Shown piece by piece: positions 40,769 to 47,660 of a stretch of 47,660 bases of DNA. Made by a program: the position numbers and the translations under genes. The first letter of the stretch is position 1. Each line of letters opens with the position of its first letter. Below the pieces are notes generated by a model. The model was not told where the DNA came from and did no database searches. It saw only the letters and a list, made by a program, of their open reading frames with translations. This DNA comes from a virus. The stretch covers positions 1 to 47,660 of IMG/VR virus record IMGVR_UViG_3300035698_017218. The stretch is one strand, 5' to 3'.

Positions 40769-40824
40769 AGCGGCAGAGCTTAACCATGTTAAGCTCTGCC
40801 GCTAATGTTAAGCTCTGCCGCTAA
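40769..40824 (+). promoter_or_regulatory. Leader hairpin with one left arm and two tandem right arms
   Basis: AGCGGCAGAGCTTAA (40769-40783) pairs perfectly over 15 bases with TTAAGCTCTGCCGCT at 40789-40803 (loop CCATG). An identical right arm follows at 40808-40822, as part of a 19-base tandem repeat. The second arm, not the first, is followed by a T-run (AATTTTTAAAT). The left arm can pair with only one right arm at a time, so the leader can adopt two exclusive hairpins. It could act as terminator or attenuator of the packaging genes. Confidence 0.7.
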
Positions 40825-40844
40825 TTTTTAAATATGGTTAAAAA

Positions 40845-41084
40845 ATGACAGATTACTTTGTTTTAATAAATTTAGCTTCACATATCATATTTCTCATTGC
40901 TTTTATTTTTTGTATCTCCCGGCTATCGATTTGGATTTACAGACGTGGATTAACTGACAAAACACTGCTACCATCAGTAAAAGACATCGTTGGCGCTGTT
41001 TTAAAGTTGTTAAATGATTCGTCAGAAAAGGTGGTTGTTGATAAAAAGAAGAAGTCTAAAGGAGAAGGCAGGTATAAGAATTGA
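40845..41084 (+). CDS. Small membrane protein ahead of the terminase
   Basis: 79 residues. One membrane segment at about residues 6-32 (LINLASHIIFLIAFIFCI) and a Lys-rich C-terminus (KKKKSKGEGRYKN). It ends within the terminase small subunit start. Poor Shine-Dalgarno. A holin or superinfection factor is possible, but nothing in the sequence shows it. Confidence 0.5.
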   Translation: MTDYFVLINLASHIIFLIAFIFCISRLSIWIYRRGLTDKTLLPSVKDIVGAVLKLLNDSSEKVVVDKKKKSKGEGRYKN

Positions 41085-41635
41085 TGCCTAAAAAAAAACT
41101 AACTCCTAAACAGGATTTGTTTTGCAATGAGTATCTAACAGATTTTAATGTTACTCAGGCAGCTATCCGAGCAGGATATTCAAAAAAAACAGCGTACTCA
41201 ATTGGTTGGGAACTGTTGAGGAATCCTGAAATCAGCGAAGAGATAGCAAAGATCAAAGAAAAAAGGATTGCAAGAGTTGCATTTGATGCTGATGATTTTT
41301 TCAATACATTAATAAAGTATGTCAAATCGGATATCAATGATTTTTTTGATCTTAGCAAAGATGGGATTCTTACATTAAAGGACTTAGACAAGATAGATGG
41401 GACGCTTGTTTCTGAAATTCGAGAGAATAAACACGGCATTACAATAAAGTTGCAGGACAAGGCTAAGGCGTTAGAAATGATAGCACGTCACCTTAATCTT
41501 TTCAAAGAGGACCAGGAAGCCGGTGCAGATAAAATACAAAATCTTATTGCTAAATTAGATGAAGAGGCAGAAGAACTTGTTACAAAATCTCAAAATAGTA
41601 ATAATACTGACGCTGACAATGTTCCAGCTAACTGA
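41084..41635 (+). CDS. terS: Terminase small subunit
   Basis: 183 residues. The N-terminal helix-turn-helix pattern LTPKQDLFCNEYLTDFNVTQAAIRAGYSKKTAYSIG is diagnostic of the Terminase_2 family; a helical, Lys/Glu-rich middle and acidic tail follow. It binds the packaging initiation site and recruits the large subunit. An upstream TTG (41081) is in frame, but the ATG at 41084 overlaps the preceding stop. It overlaps the large subunit by 17 bases. Confidence 0.9.
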   Translation: MPKKKLTPKQDLFCNEYLTDFNVTQAAIRAGYSKKTAYSIGWELLRNPEISEEIAKIKEKRIARVAFDADDFFNTLIKYVKSDINDFFDLSKDGILTLKDLDKIDGTLVSEIRENKHGITIKLQDKAKALEMIARHLNLFKEDQEAGADKIQNLIAKLDEEAEELVTKSQNSNNTDADNVPAN

Positions 41636-43196
41636 GCAACCAGAGTTAATCGCCAGTAGGCTGTCACAGGACGAAGCTACGCGGTTCGCCAGAGCCGTAG
41701 TTGCATCGCCATTGAAGTATGCGTGTCCGAATGGCGCACAGGAACGTTATATTCAGACAGTTTCTCGGTCTATCGAAGATACGAAGATTCCGGTGGTGCT
41801 TTGTACGTTTGCAAATGGCGTAGGCAAAACGACAGAGACGCTTAGAATTTTATTAAATTTTATATTAGGTCCTCAATGTGGTTGGTACGATTATCCCATC
41901 TTTTACAAATTCCCTTTTCCCAAAACAATTTGGTACTGTTCAACCGCTGATGCACTTGTAGAAACAGTACAGCCAATGCTTTTAGAGTTAATTAATTCTG
42001 AAATGCACCCTGAATTTGAATACGACACGACCAAGGATGGGAAACGATATATAGCCAAGCTAATTATGAACGGCTGGTCGTGGTTTTTTAAGACTTACGA
42101 TCAAGAAGCGTCAAAGTTCGAATCGGCTAACGTGGGTATAATGGTTGATGATGAACCGGCTCCGTATGCAATCTGGGAAGCGCAGAAGTCAAGGCGCCGG
42201 ATGGGTTGTATTTCATTGTTGCCGATGACACCGCTTTATTGCGCGCCATACGTCCTTGATGAAGTCAAGGATGCTTTCGATAAGAATCGCAAAGGTTATT
42301 TTTTCCTAAAAGCAGATATTTACGAAGCGTGTAAGCGCAGGGGAATCCGGGGACATCTTGATTCAGACATAGTTGATGATATGGTTGAAAGTTATGCTCC
42401 TGATGTTAGAGAAGCCCGCGCATTCGGTGAGTTTATGTACTTCGCTTCTCAAATTTACGACTTCAAAAGAGAACTTCATTTTGTTAATCCTGAATACTTC
42501 CCGGTTCCACCACATTCCAAGATCGTACATGCAGTTGATCCACATGATTCAAGACCGAGTGCTGCCGGATGGGCTGCTGTGTGCCCAAACAAGCGTATTA
42601 TCATGTACGATGAATACCCATTAGACCAATCCTTGCCATATTGGGACATGAAACGAGGTGAAACAATTGACCAGGAAGTCGAAAATTGGTCTAAAATGGA
42701 AGAAAAGAGGGGCCAGGTAACAGATTTAAGGATATTAGATAGGCATTTTGGATGGCAGACCAGGGGACAGCGGACGTTTGCACAGCTTTATCAGGAGTCA
42801 GGAAGGAAAATTAATAAGAATTACACGTTTTTTTCTTCTTATTCGGCTACCGGGGAAGATGGAGAGATCGTCTATGGGCATCGTAGAGTCCGGAAACAAA
42901 TGGAATTACTGGATGATGGGAAGCCTGGGTTAGTTATTCACAATACATTGTATCACACATGGAATGGTTTAACTCATTACATTCGCAAACGTTTGACTGG
43001 CAAGACAGCCGAGGATCGCATTCCTGCTGATGCAAAGATTGTAGAGAAGTACAAAGATTTACCGGACGTAGTTCGATATATTGTATGCAGTGATCTCGTT
43101 GCACGGATACCGGACAAACCGAAAACACAAATTCAGAAATTACGTGAGATCGCCATGCGCGGGACCAAAGAGACGAGAGGGAGATATGCAACGTAA
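41619..43196 (+). CDS. terL: Terminase large subunit
   Basis: 525 residues from ATG 41619; an earlier in-frame ATG at 41559 lies in the small subunit. The Walker A-like loop is A65-N-G-V-G-K-T71 (TFANGVGKTTETLRI), with Ala instead of the first Gly. Walker B is V176-D-D-E179. The nuclease half begins near KIVHAVDPHDSRPSAAGW (about 309) with RNase H-like Asp residues. It powers DNA entry into the capsid and cuts the concatemer. The last codons RYAT-stop are repeated at the end of the next gene. Confidence 0.85.
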   Translation: MFQLTEQPELIASRLSQDEATRFARAVVASPLKYACPNGAQERYIQTVSRSIEDTKIPVVLCTFANGVGKTTETLRILLNFILGPQCGWYDYPIFYKFPFPKTIWYCSTADALVETVQPMLLELINSEMHPEFEYDTTKDGKRYIAKLIMNGWSWFFKTYDQEASKFESANVGIMVDDEPAPYAIWEAQKSRRRMGCISLLPMTPLYCAPYVLDEVKDAFDKNRKGYFFLKADIYEACKRRGIRGHLDSDIVDDMVESYAPDVREARAFGEFMYFASQIYDFKRELHFVNPEYFPVPPHSKIVHAVDPHDSRPSAAGWAAVCPNKRIIMYDEYPLDQSLPYWDMKRGETIDQEVENWSKMEEKRGQVTDLRILDRHFGWQTRGQRTFAQLYQESGRKINKNYTFFSSYSATGEDGEIVYGHRRVRKQMELLDDGKPGLVIHNTLYHTWNGLTHYIRKRLTGKTAEDRIPADAKIVEKYKDLPDVVRYIVCSDLVARIPDKPKTQIQKLREIAMRGTKETRGRYAT

Positions 43197-43392
43197 TATA
43201 ATTGAAGAAACCGAAATGCCAATTGAAATTCCAGGGTATATCTGTAGGGGATGTGGATTCCATAATGTTTCAGGTGTGCAGCAATGTGATTGTGTGGCTA
43301 AAATAAGGGAGAAATATGATATTAGGAAAATATTACTCGGATATTCACTTAATGAATGTCGAAAAGAAAAGGTAGTAAGATATGCAACGTAA
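43182..43392 (+). repeat. 15-base direct repeats flanking the zinc gene
   Basis: AGATATGCAACGTAA occurs at 43182-43196 and 43378-43392. In the first copy it holds the end of the terminase gene and the start of the zinc gene. In the second it holds the end of the zinc gene and the start of the next gene. The 196-base spacing equals one gene, as expected for a cassette inserted by short homology. Confidence 0.8.
43186..43392 (+). CDS. Small zinc-binding protein
   Basis: 68 residues. Cys20-x2-Cys23 (CRGCG) and Cys34-x-Cys36 (QQCDC) give a four-Cys cluster, resembling a transferred zinc ribbon. GAGGGAG is five bases upstream. Its final residues RYAT repeat the terminase ending. Function unknown; probably an insertion. 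Confidence 0.55.
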   Translation: MQRNIIEETEMPIEIPGYICRGCGFHNVSGVQQCDCVAKIREKYDIRKILLGYSLNECRKEKVVRYAT

Positions 43393-43552
43393 GGATGACC
43401 CTCGTTATATAGATGCTTGGCACCTTGTTAGGCAGGCTGGCGATGAGGCATCTCCGACAGTACGTAGGCATGTCACCGATTGTTGTATTAGTGCAGGTAG
43501 AATGGTGAAGCGAGAGCCTGCTTATCATGTTAAAAGAGTGGAGAAAGTATGA
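43382..43552 (+). CDS. Small hypothetical protein
   Basis: 56 residues starting MQRKDDPRYIDAWHLVRQAG, with two Cys (TDCCISAG). The start overlaps the end of the zinc gene by 11 bases inside the direct repeat. The stop overlaps the next start. Not a recognised family. Confidence 0.5.
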   Translation: MQRKDDPRYIDAWHLVRQAGDEASPTVRRHVTDCCISAGRMVKREPAYHVKRVEKV

Positions 43553-43743
43553 TTAGTAAATTAAAAGCAAGATATTATGCAATCAAAAAAGGACAGGTTT
43601 TAATTAATTCAGAGCGCCGGGCACAAAAAGTATTGTGTGAACAGCTTGGCATCACAAATAAGCAGATGCGTAAAAGAAGAATATTGAGAAATTACGCTTT
43701 TAAGAATGGTATTTATGAATTAGCGTTGGAGAGTTCATGTTAA
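43549..43743 (+). CDS. Small basic protein, HTH-like
   Basis: 64 residues, Lys/Arg-rich. The segment QKVLCEQLGITNKQMRKRRILRN resembles a helix-turn-helix. GGAG lies six bases upstream; overlaps both neighbours. A DNA-binding role is only suggested. Confidence 0.5.
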   Translation: MISKLKARYYAIKKGQVLINSERRAQKVLCEQLGITNKQMRKRRILRNYAFKNGIYELALESSC

Positions 43744-43928
43744 ACATTACAAAAGAATTGCTTGAAAAGTGTTCAGAGGCAGTCCATAGAGCATATTGTG
43801 ATTATTTTTTCAAAACTAAAGGTGTGGAGTATTGGACTAAAGGAAATTATTCACTGTTAGATGAGCCAACAAAACAAATTGACAGAGAAACAGTAAATGC
43901 AGTTTTAAAAGTATTGAAGGATCAATAA
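43737..43928 (+). CDS. Small hypothetical protein
   Basis: 63 residues: helical, with FFKTKGVEYWTKGNYSLLDEP in the middle. GGAG lies six bases before ATG. The stop and the next start share one base (TAATG). Function unknown. Confidence 0.5.
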   Translation: MLNITKELLEKCSEAVHRAYCDYFFKTKGVEYWTKGNYSLLDEPTKQIDRETVNAVLKVLKDQ

Positions 43929-44176
43929 TGCCAAAATACAAACGAAAAGAAGTTGTAGACGCTGTTCAGTGGATTGGGTATAACCTTGAAGAAATGTTGA
44001 AATTCTTAAAGGATAATTATGCCAGTGCCGATGTTGTCGGTGGTGATTTACATTTATCAATATTAGAAGATGTTTTTATTGTTCAGAAAGATGAATGGAT
44101 GGTTAAACAAACGGCAACAGGTGAATTTCACAAATTAACGGATGCAGCATTCAAACATTTATATGAATCGGCATAA
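43928..44176 (+). CDS. Conserved-type small phage protein
   Basis: 82 residues with a KYKRKEVVDAVQWIGYNLEEML start, a central SADVVGGDLHLSILEDVFIVQKDEWMVK and a GEFHKLTDAAFKHLYE end. This KxVxAVQW...GDWIIKG..GEFYP layout is a very common phage/prophage small protein, as I recall, of unknown role. It precedes the portal by 28 bases. Confidence 0.65.
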   Translation: MPKYKRKEVVDAVQWIGYNLEEMLKFLKDNYASADVVGGDLHLSILEDVFIVQKDEWMVKQTATGEFHKLTDAAFKHLYESA

Positions 44177-44204
44177 TCATCAAGTATAATCTTCCGGAGT
44201 AAAA

Positions 44205-46232
44205 TTGAACGAACAAAAAGAAAATTATGGGTTAAGAAAAGACCCAAAACTTTATAAGTACGTTATCGATGCTTTTAAGAGATCCAAAAAGTTCAAAGAA
44301 GAACTTAAAGTCATGGAGAAAGCAGAGAAGTATGATAAGTACTACAACAACGACCCATGGGAAGCATCTGGCAATAAGCGTGCTGATCATTTGTCCGAAG
44401 TAAAGATCGCTATTGCATTTGACGTAATTGAAACAGGATTGCCAATCGTCACTGCTCGTTCTCCAATGCCTGACGTAAATCCTATGATCGATAATGAAAG
44501 TGAAGAATATCAACAGATCATGTCTCTCGAAGGAGAAGAACAGGAAAGTAAATTAGAAAAATTAAAAGAAAACCTTGATGATTACGCCGAAAAGATTCAA
44601 CAAGAGTTGATCGATATATGGAAGCGTACCAAGATGCAGAAGAAACAGCGTATTGGTTACCGTGAGAACTGCAAAGTTGGCAATATGTTTTTGAAGTCAG
44701 AGTACGATCAGGAAAAGAAAAAGTGGATAAATACAGTTTGTGATATATCAACTATTTTCCCATCTCCCAATGTTGATTCAATCGAAGGCCATACCGATGA
44801 ACCTTTTTGTTACGCTCCTGTCATGTCTGTTGAGAAGGTTAAAAGGTTATATAACATTACACACCTTGAAGAAGGGTCGTTAGGTAGTTTTGATGATTTA
44901 AAAACATTTACGTTTGAAACCAACTTTTTCCAGAAAGTTAAAGCTGCTATGCAAGCTGGATTAGAGATGGTAGGGAGTAATGATACCCAAAAGGGGACTC
45001 ATGTTATTCCCATTGAATGCTATATGCCAGATAACGATGAATCGGAAATTGAAGTTACTGACTTTGATGAAAAAACTGGTCAGGAGAAATTTGATGATGA
45101 AGAAAATGTAATTAAAAAAACAGTTACCCGGAAGAATTTTCCATCTGGATATAAAAGAGTAACAGTTGTATTGGATAATAAAGACTGGATTTTAGAAGAA
45201 ATAGATCAACCATTTAAGAGTCCGCCGTTTTTTGGGACAATAAACTATCAGCAAATAGGTAACATTTTTGGCATATCAGAAATTCAGAACATTGAAGATT
45301 TGATAACCATCATGAATGTTTCAGCAAGTAATTTCAATGACAACTTGCGTATTACTGGTAATCCCAAACTTGCAGTTGTTCAAGGATCAACTGAAGATGA
45401 TGGCAGCCCAATTACAAACGAAATAGGTGGTATTGTCAATACAACAGTACCAGGTGGAGTGTATTACGTTCAACCGCCAATGTTAGGAAATGATGTGAAA
45501 TGGTGGATGAATGATTTTTTGCGCGGTTGGATTGATAGAATTACTCGCTTGTCTGGTGCTTTACGTGGATTTAATGAATTTTCAGAAGACTCTGGGAAAA
45601 AGATTCGAGAGTTGAGAAATGCTGCCCATGGATCGTTTCAACCGAAACTTGATGAACAAGTTTCTTTCATCATTGATTTATTTCAGTATTGGACGTTTGG
45701 AATTCAGAATTATTATCAACATACCATTATGCAAAAAGTTGAAGACGATGTTGGAAAAGCTAACTATACAGAGTTCGATCCTCGACAAGGCAAAGATTAT
45801 AAATTATCTGTTGATGTAAACGCCGATTCCATTTTACCGGATGATCCGTTTGCAGAGTTTGATGAAGCACTTGCTCTTTACGATAGGGGGGTAAAGCGCA
45901 CAGATGAACCTTTAATTTCGGCAGAACATATCATTGATTTGGCAGTACACTTGCAGGATAAACAGAGAGCTAAAAATTACCTGGCAAAGAAAGAGAACGA
46001 AGTTGATCAGCAAGAATTTGAGAACTTCATTGCATTGGCAGAACAGGCAAGTGATATTTCGGATGGCGAAGGTCCGGGAGACAATGAGGATCAAGTAGTT
46101 ATTCAGTTAATTGAAATATTGACACAGTTTCCACAGTTTCTCAGTACCAATGAATTTTTAGCAATGCCGGATCGGTTGAGGAATGCGTTGTTAGCTGGTG
46201 TGGCGAAAGAACGGACGAGGGGAGCGGTATGA
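44205..46232 (+). CDS. Portal protein
   Basis: 675 residues from a TTG start with CCGGAG six bases upstream. Features: long acidic helices at 15-60, the segment INYQQIGNIFGISEIQNIEDLITIMNVSASNF (about 347-378), then RITGNPKLAVVQGS, and a helical C-terminus, as in P22/podoviral and siphoviral dodecameric portals. It forms the ring through which DNA enters and leaves. Its 3' end is partly duplicated at 46590-46658. The stop overlaps a vestigial ATG (ATGAAATGA). Confidence 0.8.
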   Translation: MNEQKENYGLRKDPKLYKYVIDAFKRSKKFKEELKVMEKAEKYDKYYNNDPWEASGNKRADHLSEVKIAIAFDVIETGLPIVTARSPMPDVNPMIDNESEEYQQIMSLEGEEQESKLEKLKENLDDYAEKIQQELIDIWKRTKMQKKQRIGYRENCKVGNMFLKSEYDQEKKKWINTVCDISTIFPSPNVDSIEGHTDEPFCYAPVMSVEKVKRLYNITHLEEGSLGSFDDLKTFTFETNFFQKVKAAMQAGLEMVGSNDTQKGTHVIPIECYMPDNDESEIEVTDFDEKTGQEKFDDEENVIKKTVTRKNFPSGYKRVTVVLDNKDWILEEIDQPFKSPPFFGTINYQQIGNIFGISEIQNIEDLITIMNVSASNFNDNLRITGNPKLAVVQGSTEDDGSPITNEIGGIVNTTVPGGVYYVQPPMLGNDVKWWMNDFLRGWIDRITRLSGALRGFNEFSEDSGKKIRELRNAAHGSFQPKLDEQVSFIIDLFQYWTFGIQNYYQHTIMQKVEDDVGKANYTEFDPRQGKDYKLSVDVNADSILPDDPFAEFDEALALYDRGVKRTDEPLISAEHIIDLAVHLQDKQRAKNYLAKKENEVDQQEFENFIALAEQASDISDGEGPGDNEDQVVIQLIEILTQFPQFLSTNEFLAMPDRLRNALLAGVAKERTRGAV

Positions 46233-46233
46233 A

Positions 46234-46620
46234 ATGAATCTTCAGGAAGAATGGTTTGGCACTTTTGTTAGTAGTAGAAAAGATCGCCAGGGTGCTGTAA
46301 TATGGACAACAGACGAAGATTTTGAAGCTATTAGTCTACAGACTTCTTCGTCAACTCCATGTACAAGGATGGATAAATATTATGATGAACTTGGAAACGA
46401 AAAAACGGCTCATAAAATATTGAGACAGGGAAAGGGTATTTTGTGTTCATTGGTGACTTTAGTGGTAGCCTTTTTAATAGCACATGCGCCAGTTGCTTTT
46501 AATTTAAACAGAGCAAATCATGTTCTTTCCGGAGTTGGGGCAGCAATGGTGTTAATTTGTGGCGGTCTGTGTGCCTACATTTTATTTCGGAAGGTCCGGG
46601 ATACAATGAGGATCAAGTAG
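46234..46620 (+). CDS. Inserted two-helix membrane protein with a portal-derived tail
   Basis: 128 residues from ATG 46234, GGGGAG nine bases upstream. The N-terminal half is soluble (EEWFGTFVSSRKDRQGAVIW). Membrane segments lie at about 72-90 (ILCSLVTLVVAFLIAHAP) and 99-118 (VLSGVGAAMVLICGGLCAYIL). The final ten residues (KVRDTMRIK region) are encoded by DNA copied from the portal gene in another frame. So the gene was inserted next to the portal and borrowed its stop from the duplicated DNA. Function unknown. Confidence 0.6.
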   Translation: MNLQEEWFGTFVSSRKDRQGAVIWTTDEDFEAISLQTSSSTPCTRMDKYYDELGNEKTAHKILRQGKGILCSLVTLVVAFLIAHAPVAFNLNRANHVLSGVGAAMVLICGGLCAYILFRKVRDTMRIK

Positions 46621-46658
46621 TTATTCAGTTGAATTTTTAGCGGGGAGCGGTATGAAAT
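46590..46658 (+). repeat. Deleted copy of the portal gene 3' end
   Basis: Three blocks of the portal 3' end are joined. 46590-46630 equals 46068-46108 with one mismatch in 41. 46631-46641 equals 46152-46162 (GAATTTTTAGC). 46642-46658 equals 46219-46235 (GGGGAGCGGTATGAAAT). The last block contains the Shine-Dalgarno and start codon used by the next gene. Confidence 0.9.
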
Positions 46659-47107
46659 ACTTAAAATACCTTTTTTATATAATCCAGCACAAAAAGAATG
46701 TATTTATCGAATGCTGGAAAGTTGGGTTACATTGGCATGGAATCGTCCATGATTTATCAAAGTTCTTGCCATCAGAATTTATTCATTATGCCAAATTCTT
46801 TCATAAAAAAAACAGAACAAAAGAATATAAGCAGTCAGATGAAAATGATATAGATTTTCAAACTGGATGGAACTTTCACCAAAAAAGAAATAAACACCAT
46901 TGGAATTACTGGGTTAGTGTAACACGTAAAGATGAAATTATTCCTTTGCCGATGCCTAAAAAATACGTGCGCCAAATGATTTGTGATTGGCGTGGAATGT
47001 CAAGAAAATTCAGTGGTACTCCAAAGGAATATTATTTAAAGAATAGAGAAAACTTTATTTTACATCCTTGTACTGCATCAAGTATTGATATAGAGTTGGG
47101 ATTATAA
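46652..47107 (+). CDS. DUF5662-like phage protein
   Basis: 151 residues. The N-terminus KYLKYLFYIIQHKKNVFIECWK, then GIVHDLSKFLPSEFIHYAKFF, then FHQKRNKHHWNYWV and MICDWRGMSRKF match the DUF5662 family common in phages. Clustered His and Asp (HDLSKF, HQKRNKHHW) suggest a metal-dependent HD-like hydrolase, which is not established. The Shine-Dalgarno comes from the duplicated portal segment. Confidence 0.8.
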   Translation: MKYLKYLFYIIQHKKNVFIECWKVGLHWHGIVHDLSKFLPSEFIHYAKFFHKKNRTKEYKQSDENDIDFQTGWNFHQKRNKHHWNYWVSVTRKDEIIPLPMPKKYVRQMICDWRGMSRKFSGTPKEYYLKNRENFILHPCTASSIDIELGL

Positions 47108-47262
47108 TGGCAGACGACAAAACATTAGACAAAGTTGATAAGATTAAAGAAATATTCAATAAGTATGTTGTGAAAAATTTTACCGGTTCTATTGTTATGA
47201 AAGTACATTTTAGCCAGGGTGGAATTACGGATGTTCATAAGATTGAGAAGGTGAAAGTATGA
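47107..47262 (+). CDS. Small hypothetical phage protein
   Basis: 51 residues: charged helical start (LDKVDKIKEIFNKYVVK) and strand-rich end (GSIVMKVHFSQGGITDVHKI). The GSIxLHFSQGGITxV layout recurs in small phage proteins. It overlaps the DUF5662-like stop by one base and the next start by four. Function unknown. Confidence 0.55.
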   Translation: MADDKTLDKVDKIKEIFNKYVVKNFTGSIVMKVHFSQGGITDVHKIEKVKV

Positions 47263-47660
47263 TTTGTTTTTATCATTCAGCAGATTTAGATGGACATTGT
47301 TCCGGGGCTATTGTAAAAATGGCGTATCCTGAGTGTGAGATGATCGGGATTAATTATAATGACGAGTTCCCCTGGGACAAGGTTAAGGGTGAGAAAGTGG
47401 CTATGGTTGATTTTTCATTACAGCCTTTTGGTGAGATGGTTAAGTTGAATGAAATTTGTGATTTGGTTTTGATTGATCATCATAAGACGACTATTGAAGA
47501 TTATGAAAAATATTATACTAACAAACTGCCATCAAAGCCGATGATTGCTTTATTGGATGTTAAGAAGGCTGGGTGTGAGCTTACCTGGGATTATTTTAAT
47601 TCCAAAACCCAACACTGCCCAAGTTTTGTTACCTTGCTTGGTAGGTATGACGTATGGGAT
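47259..47660 (+). CDS. DHH-family phosphoesterase, 3' truncated by window edge
   Basis: The first 134 residues are visible and the frame is still open. FYHSADLDGHCSGAI carries Asp9 and Asp11, VDFS has Asp51, and LIDHHKTT has Asp73-His74-His75. This is the DHH metal-binding pattern of RecJ/nanoRNase-type phosphoesterases. It could degrade short oligonucleotides or pAp. It starts within the preceding stop (ATGA). Confidence 0.8.
   Translation, partial: MICFYHSADLDGHCSGAIVKMAYPECEMIGINYNDEFPWDKVKGEKVAMVDFSLQPFGEMVKLNEICDLVLIDHHKTTIEDYEKYYTNKLPSKPMIALLDVKKAGCELTWDYFNSKTQHCPSFVTLLGRYDVWD

Noticed and set aside
40642-40824. 60-residue ORF with hydrophobic segment in the late leader
   Set aside because: It begins at TTG without a ribosome site. 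Its only good ATG (40705) lies between the -35 and -10 boxes, and the frame runs through the hairpin repeats. The DNA is better explained as promoter and leader.

Overview
The window looks like most of the genome of a tailed double-stranded DNA phage, probably podovirus-like and probably from a metagenome. It has packaging genes (small and large terminase, portal), tail and ejection-type genes, a giant polyvalent protein, a lysis cassette and a replication module. Nearly every gene reads left to right, genes abut or overlap, and no host housekeeping gene is present. Capsid genes are missing. The left edge cuts a tail fibre and the right edge cuts a DHH phosphoesterase shortly after the portal, so the capsid genes probably lie beyond one end of a permuted map. 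No tRNA, integrase, reverse transcriptase, CRISPR array or DNA polymerase was seen.

Host: the exported phage proteins have signal peptides ending in FSQ, FAQ, KSQ or HGQ, and there are BspA/DUF285 and FN3 domains. This suggests the Bacteroidota/Chlorobiota/Calditrichota side of the FCB group. Shine-Dalgarno sites are strong, including a perfect 11-nt complement of the 16S 3' end at 28505-28515, and there are three TTG starts. Promoters look like TTGACA/TTGCTT-N17-TATATT. These points argue against classical Bacteroidia, which use different signals. The assignment is an inference.

Layout: 1-9512 holds tail fibre, tail hub and two tandem adaptor-like paralogues, interleaved with five genes carrying signal peptides (BspA-like, VWA, FN3 and two unknown). 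9548-11223 holds two putative internal or ejection proteins. 11233-11771 holds a small leftward cassette of three micro-ORFs with its own promoter, the only minus-strand transcription unit I can support. 11779-23352 is one gene of 3857 residues with ParB-like, GNAT-like, three HEXXH zincin-type and LPD38-type regions. 23349-25155 holds a phosphoesterase and the lysis genes, closed by a clear terminator at 25203-25238. 25387-40609 is the early/replication region: RHH-like regulator, SNF2-type helicase, replication-terminator-like protein, antirepressor, PD-(D/E)XK nuclease, SSB-like protein, CHC2 zinc protein, C5 methyltransferase, SF3/D5-like ATPase and many tiny genes. It also contains a candidate structured RNA (32071-32279) and an iteron-rich AT-rich candidate origin (37475-38016). 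From 40687 a near-consensus promoter and an unusual leader hairpin precede the late packaging genes.

The most interesting items are: (1) a second ORF inside the C5 methyltransferase gene, with its own Shine-Dalgarno, whose out-of-frame product also looks like a conserved protein; (2) the structured RNA closed by an 18-bp long-range stem; (3) the iteron cluster, 11 copies of GGTAACA/TGTTACC in about 540 bp; (4) the leftward micro-ORF cassette; (5) the leader hairpin with one left arm and two tandem right arms; (6) a scar of the portal gene's 3' end that records insertion of a membrane-protein gene.
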